Made by a program: the position numbers and the translations under genes. From contig NZ_JAPDPD010000012.1 in assembly GCF_026283965.1 (NCBI RefSeq), positions 113,841 to 177,840 of the forward strand: a stretch of DNA of 64,000 nucleotides, written 5' to 3'. The stretch is from Dyella subtropica. Its GTDB lineage: Bacteria; Pseudomonadota; Gammaproteobacteria; Xanthomonadales; Rhodanobacteraceae. This document shows, piece after piece, positions 60,637-64,000 of the stretch (position 1 is the stretch's first letter; every line of letters starts with the position of its first letter). Below the pieces are notes generated by a model. That model made no database searches and was not told the origin of the DNA. It saw only the letters and a list, made by a program, of their open reading frames with translations.

Positions 60637-61551
60637 TTATGCCTGTTCGAAAGCCGCGGGTTCGAGGTGGTTCGCGGGCTTGCCCGCGCGGATCAGGCCC
60701 GTGGTCAAGGCCACGCCGAGCAAGATGACGGTGCAGCCGCCGGCCATGGCGAGCGTGACCGGCTCGTGCAGGAAGAGCAGTCCCCACAGCACGCCGAACA
60801 CCGGGATCAGGTACAGCACCGCCATGCTGCGGGTGGCACCGACGCGCGCCATCAGCCGGTAGAACAACACGTAGGCGAGCGAAGTGCATGCGGCAGCCAG
60901 GCCGAACATCGCCAGCCAGGCCTGCACGCCGGGTGTTTTCGCTGGCCACAGCCAGAGCGTGAAAGGCAGCAGCAGCGCGGCGGCGGCGATCTGACTGCCT
61001 GTGGCCACCGCCAGCGGCGACACGCTGCGCAAGCGTCGCTGGCTGTAGTGGGCGCCGAAGGTGTAGCAGACGTTGGCGCCGACACAGGCGGCCATGGCCC
61101 AGCCGGTGGCGCCACCGCCACCGCCGAAGCCGATACTGCCGGCGATCAACCACACCACGCCGGTCAGGCCGATCATCAATCCGCTGGCGCGCATCGCGTC
61201 GAGTTTCTCGCCCAGCCACAACCAGCCGGAGGCCGCCACGAGCAAGGGTGCGATCGCGTCGGAGATCGCCGAGACGCCGGCAGGCAGGCTTTGCGCCGCG
61301 TACGAGAACAGTGCAAACGGCAGGGCCGAATTGGCCAGGCCGACGATGGCGATCGCTCGCCAGTGCACGCGCATCTCGGCCACTCGCTGGCGCGAGGCCA
61401 GCAAGGGCAACGAGCAGATCGCCGCACCGATCGCGCGCATGCCGGCCAGCGCCATGCTGCCGAACTGATCGGCGCCCATGCGCATGAACAGGAACGATGC
61501 GCCCCACAAGGCACCCAGCAAAAGCAGTGCGGCGATGTCGGATTTCTTCAT
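60637..61551 (-). CDS. EamA/DMT-family transporter
   Basis: A 304-residue inner-membrane protein with 10 predicted helices in two EamA halves. It starts KKSDIAALLLLGALWGASFL, has SAISDAIAPLLVAASGWLWLGE closing the first half and FGVLWGLLFLHEPVTLAMAGG closing the second. A glycine run (GSIGFGGGGGATGWAMA) sits between them. Members export amino acids or metabolites; the substrate is not known. It ends 12 bp from the double-hairpin element and starts 81 bp after the GST gene on the same strand. Confidence 0.9.
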   Translation of the reverse strand: MKKSDIAALLLLGALWGASFLFMRMGADQFGSMALAGMRAIGAAICSLPLLASRQRVAEMRVHWRAIAIVGLANSALPFALFSYAAQSLPAGVSAISDAIAPLLVAASGWLWLGEKLDAMRASGLMIGLTGVVWLIAGSIGFGGGGGATGWAMAACVGANVCYTFGAHYSQRRLRSVSPLAVATGSQIAAAALLLPFTLWLWPAKTPGVQAWLAMFGLAAACTSLAYVLFYRLMARVGATRSMAVLYLIPVFGVLWGLLFLHEPVTLAMAGGCTVILLGVALTTGLIRAGKPANHLEPAAFEQA

Positions 61552-61632
61552 GGCGATGGGTTCGTATAGAGGTGAGCAATCAAGCTAAGACAAGCGAGTG
61601 ACAGCACCTGCCAGCACGCTTGTGTACGGCGA

Positions 61633-62334
61633 TCAAGGGGCGGTGGACTTCGTTCCCTGGCCGAACAGCACGCGCCGCTCCTCGTCGGAAAGGCTTTGCT
61701 TGGGCGCATAGGCGTTCTCGACACCTTCGTAGGTGCGTTGCGTGGCAGGACGCGCCGCCATCGCCATGAACCAGCGCTCCAGATGCGGAAAATCGGACAG
61801 CTTCTGTCCATGTGCTTCGTGCGGCACGATCCAGGGATAGCAGGCGATATCGGCGATGGAGAACTCACCGGCGATGAACTCGCGATCCGCCAGCTGCTGG
61901 TTCAATACGCCGTACAGGCGGCTGGTTTCCCGCGTGTAGCGATCGATCGCGTACGGCACCTTCTCCGGCGCGTACACATTGAAGTGGCCGATCTGCCCGG
62001 CCATCGGGCCCAGTCCCGCCATTTGCCAGAACAACCACTGCAGCACTTCGGTGCGGCCGTGGATTTCGGTTGGGATCAGGCGGCCGATCTTCTCGGCGAG
62101 GTAGAGCATGATCGCGCCCGATTCGAACATCGTGATCGGTGCGCCGCCGCCGATAGGCTCGTGATCGACGATGGCCGGAATCTTGTTGTTCGGGGAGATG
62201 GCGAGATACTCGGGCTTGAACTGCTCGCCCTTGCTCAGGCTCACCGGGATCACCCGGTACGGCAGCCCGGCTTCCTCAAGGAACAGCTTGGCCTTGAGGC
62301 CATTGGGTGTGGCGGCAAAGTAGAGGTCGATCAT
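61633..62334 (-). CDS. yfcG: YfcG/YghU-like glutathione S-transferase (Nu class)
   Basis: A 233-residue GST close in sequence, from memory, to E. coli YfcG, a glutathione-dependent disulfide-bond reductase. Diagnostic segments are MIDLYFAATPNGLKAKLFLE, YLAISPNNKIPAIVDHEPIG, MFESGAIMLYLAEK and LQWLFWQMAGLGPMAGQIGH. The N-terminal TPN motif, rather than Ser or Tyr, handles glutathione in this class. It is divergent from the MocR-type regulator across 117 bp, a spacing that suggests control by it. Confidence 0.88.
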   Translation of the reverse strand: MIDLYFAATPNGLKAKLFLEEAGLPYRVIPVSLSKGEQFKPEYLAISPNNKIPAIVDHEPIGGGAPITMFESGAIMLYLAEKIGRLIPTEIHGRTEVLQWLFWQMAGLGPMAGQIGHFNVYAPEKVPYAIDRYTRETSRLYGVLNQQLADREFIAGEFSIADIACYPWIVPHEAHGQKLSDFPHLERWFMAMAARPATQRTYEGVENAYAPKQSLSDEERRVLFGQGTKSTAP

Positions 62335-62451
62335 GATGTGGCTCCTCGGTTCAAGTCGATGGGTGCAGCGTAGGCATTCATATGGTCTGGCAAAAGAACC
62401 ACAATCGAGTAATTATCAGGGTCCAATTTGTGGATCTATGTGACCGTCCTC
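62335..62451. promoter_or_regulatory. Divergent promoter region of yfcG-like and MocR-type genes
   Basis: In these 117 bp CCACAA (62399-62404) and TTGTGG (62428-62433) form an inverted pair 23 bases apart, and TGGTCTGG and GGGTCC flank it. Such spaced motifs often bind MocR-type regulators. No firm promoter boxes are assigned. Confidence 0.35.
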
Positions 62452-63918
62452 ATGGAACATCCGTTCGAGTTTCAGCCGTTCGAGTTTCCGCTGGATCTTC
62501 CAGCGCGCGGTTCCCGCCAGCGGCTGACGGCGCTCCACGCACAGCTGCGCGCGGCGATTCTTGATGGCCGCCTCAAGGCGGGGTTGCGGCTGCCGGCCAC
62601 ACGGGAGCTGGCGCTCGCGCTCAAGGTATCCCGCAATACCGTGGTCGCGGCGTACGACTTGTTGCTGAGTGAGGGCTACCTGGTCGCTCGCCGAGGCGCG
62701 GGCAACTATGTAGCCGATCTGCTGGCCCGCCGTGGGGTGAGTCGCGCCACGGCGCCGGAGGCGGGAAGCGATCGCCGGCTGGCGCCATATTGGCGCAAGG
62801 CGCTGGGGCCGATGGCGCCGATGCAGGTGGGCTCGTACACGCACGATTTCCGTGTCGGCATCCCCGACAGTTCGCCATTCCCTTTCGATGTCTGGCGACG
62901 ATTGTCGGCGCGGGCGGTGCGCGGGCTGTCCAAGTCGCCGCCGTTGTATGGCCAGTCGGAAGGCCGACCTGCCTTGCGTGAAGCGATCGCGCGGCATGTG
63001 TCGTTCGCCCGCGCGGTAGCTTGCGAGCCGGACGATGTGATCGTCACCAGCGGTGCACAGCAGGCGTTCGACTTGCTGGCGCGTGTGCTGATTACGCCGG
63101 GGCGCACCACCGTGGCGGTGGAGAACCCAGGCTATCCGCCGTTGCGTGCGGCGTTCACCGCTGCTGGGGCCAAGGTCGTTGGGGTTCCTGTCGATGAAGA
63201 AGGGTTGATCGTCGACCGTTTGCCGGCGGAAGCGCGCGTGATCTACGTGACGCCGTCGCACCAGTTCCCGCTGGGTGTGTCGATGTCGCCGCGCCGTCGC
63301 GCGGAGTTGTTGGCCTTCGCAACGGCGAAACAGGCGGTGGTGATCGAGGATGACTACGACGGCGAGTTCCGCTACGGCGGACGCCCGCTGGATGCGCTGC
63401 AGACGCTCGATCGCAACGGCGTGGTCTGCTACGTGGGAACGTTCTCCAAATGCCTGTTTCCGGCATTGCGGCTGGGTTATCTGGTGACGCCGCCGTGGCT
63501 GCATGCCGCGCTGGCGGAAGCCAAGCAACTCACCGATTGGCACTGCGACGTGCCGGCCCAGGACACACTGGCGGCGTTCATCGCCGAAGGACATCTGGCG
63601 CGTCACGTGCGCAAGATGCGCAACGTGTATGCGGAACGTCGCGACGTGCTGCTCGAGGCGCTGGCGCGACACGGCGGCGAGCATCTGCAGGCATGGCCGT
63701 CGGATGCAGGCCTGCATCTCGCGGCAAAGCTGCCACGAGCGGTGAAGGCGGGCCATCTGATTGCGCGTGCCGCCGAGCAACATATTCGCCTCGAAGGGTT
63801 GGCTGACTACGCATGGGGTCGTTCCGCACCGAATGGGTTGGTATTTGGCTACGGCATGATTGCCGCCGACCGCATTGAGGAGGCAATACGCCGGGTAGTC
63901 AAACTGTTGCAAACCTGA
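62452..63918 (+). CDS. MocR-type regulator (GntR helix-turn-helix fused to a PLP aminotransferase domain)
   Basis: A 488-residue transcriptional regulator of the MocR/PdxR/GabR group. The winged helix-turn-helix lies at about 20-85 (ILDGRLKAGLRLPATRELAL with KVSRNTVVAAYDLLLSEGYL). The aminotransferase-like domain follows from about 120, with VTSGAQQAFDLLARVL, IEDDYDGEFRYGG and the PLP lysine in YVGTFSKCLFPALRLGY. Such proteins sense an amino-acid- or vitamin-B6-related ligand. Neither pdxST nor gab genes are nearby; the divergent yfcG-like GST is the only evident target. The start at ATG 62452 is chosen; TTG at 62428 would also be in frame. Confidence 0.92.
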   Translation: MEHPFEFQPFEFPLDLPARGSRQRLTALHAQLRAAILDGRLKAGLRLPATRELALALKVSRNTVVAAYDLLLSEGYLVARRGAGNYVADLLARRGVSRATAPEAGSDRRLAPYWRKALGPMAPMQVGSYTHDFRVGIPDSSPFPFDVWRRLSARAVRGLSKSPPLYGQSEGRPALREAIARHVSFARAVACEPDDVIVTSGAQQAFDLLARVLITPGRTTVAVENPGYPPLRAAFTAAGAKVVGVPVDEEGLIVDRLPAEARVIYVTPSHQFPLGVSMSPRRRAELLAFATAKQAVVIEDDYDGEFRYGGRPLDALQTLDRNGVVCYVGTFSKCLFPALRLGYLVTPPWLHAALAEAKQLTDWHCDVPAQDTLAAFIAEGHLARHVRKMRNVYAERRDVLLEALARHGGEHLQAWPSDAGLHLAAKLPRAVKAGHLIARAAEQHIRLEGLADYAWGRSAPNGLVFGYGMIAADRIEEAIRRVVKLLQT

Positions 63919-63939
63919 CGCGCGTCGTCGTTAGTTCTT

Positions 63940-64000
63940 GTAGGAGCGCACCCTGTGCGCGACAAACCGGCAGGATTGCCGGTTTGTCGCGCACAGGGTG
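63940..64000. repeat. REP-like palindrome unit, cut by the window end
   Basis: After GTAGGAG, the bases from 63949 to 63972 pair perfectly with 63977-64000 around the loop GGAT (arms read CACCCTGTGCGCGACAAAC plus CGGCA, 24 bp). It is the longest and cleanest member of the REP-like family here and probably continues to a full inverted unit beyond the window. Confidence 0.85.

Overview
The window is GC-rich chromosomal DNA of a gammaproteobacterium, most likely a member of the Xanthomonadales and probably of the Rhodanobacteraceae (Dyella/Luteibacter/Rhodanobacter-like). The basis is gene content and order: hemD-hemX-hemY; dsbD-tlpA-aroQ-accB-accC-prmA-(Zn-ribbon/DUF3426)-fis-purH; polA opposite a DUF2782 gene; and a TonB-receptor-led alpha-glucan locus of the Xanthomonas/Caulobacter type. 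This assignment is inference from reading, not from a database search. No rRNA, tRNA, CRISPR array, transposase, integrase or phage gene was found.

Layout. 1-8.7 kb: an Oar-type TonB-dependent receptor, an MFS/DUF1993 pair, folE with an EF-hand protein, a periplasmic unknown and an AroE-like dehydrogenase. 9-18.8 kb: rmuC, rlmI, the ygiB-ygiC pair, srkA, a hotdog thioesterase, a ferredoxin-type flavin reductase and small membrane or lipoproteins. 18.9-22.1 kb: the haem operon hemDXY. 22.1-24.4 kb: a less GC-rich patch with a secreted unknown, a gene remnant and a FUSC-like protein. 24.4-26.6 kb: uvrD. 27.4-43.6 kb: a carbohydrate-utilisation locus. A GH13 alpha-glucosidase is divergent from a TonB receptor, followed by a periplasmic GH13, a GH31, a six-hairpin glycosidase-like protein, an MFS sugar transporter and another secreted GH13, with a LacI-type regulator at the far end. 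Mirror-image copies of a TGNATACGTATNCA-type operator lie in front of the two divergent units. Together these genes would import maltodextrins across the outer membrane, cut them in the periplasm, carry the products across the inner membrane and hydrolyse them in the cytoplasm. 43.7-46.7 kb: polA and, behind it, a probable C-rich-loop small RNA resembling Xanthomonas sX13. 50.3-60.3 kb: a long run of same-strand housekeeping genes from dsbD to purH. 60.6-63.9 kb: an EamA transporter, a YfcG-like GST and a divergent MocR-type regulator.

The most unusual material is non-coding. (1) Two elements of about 290 bp (15864-16156 and 60338-60624) share one design: perfect 24-29 bp outer inverted repeats around two long hairpins, each with a small tip hairpin. 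Loops and junctions are conserved while stem sequences differ. (2) Four full copies and one internally deleted copy of a multi-hairpin intergenic module carry compensatory changes in one hairpin. (3) A REP-like palindrome recurs across the window. It supplies stop codons to two genes and lies in frame inside polA. These families are the best candidates for something undescribed.
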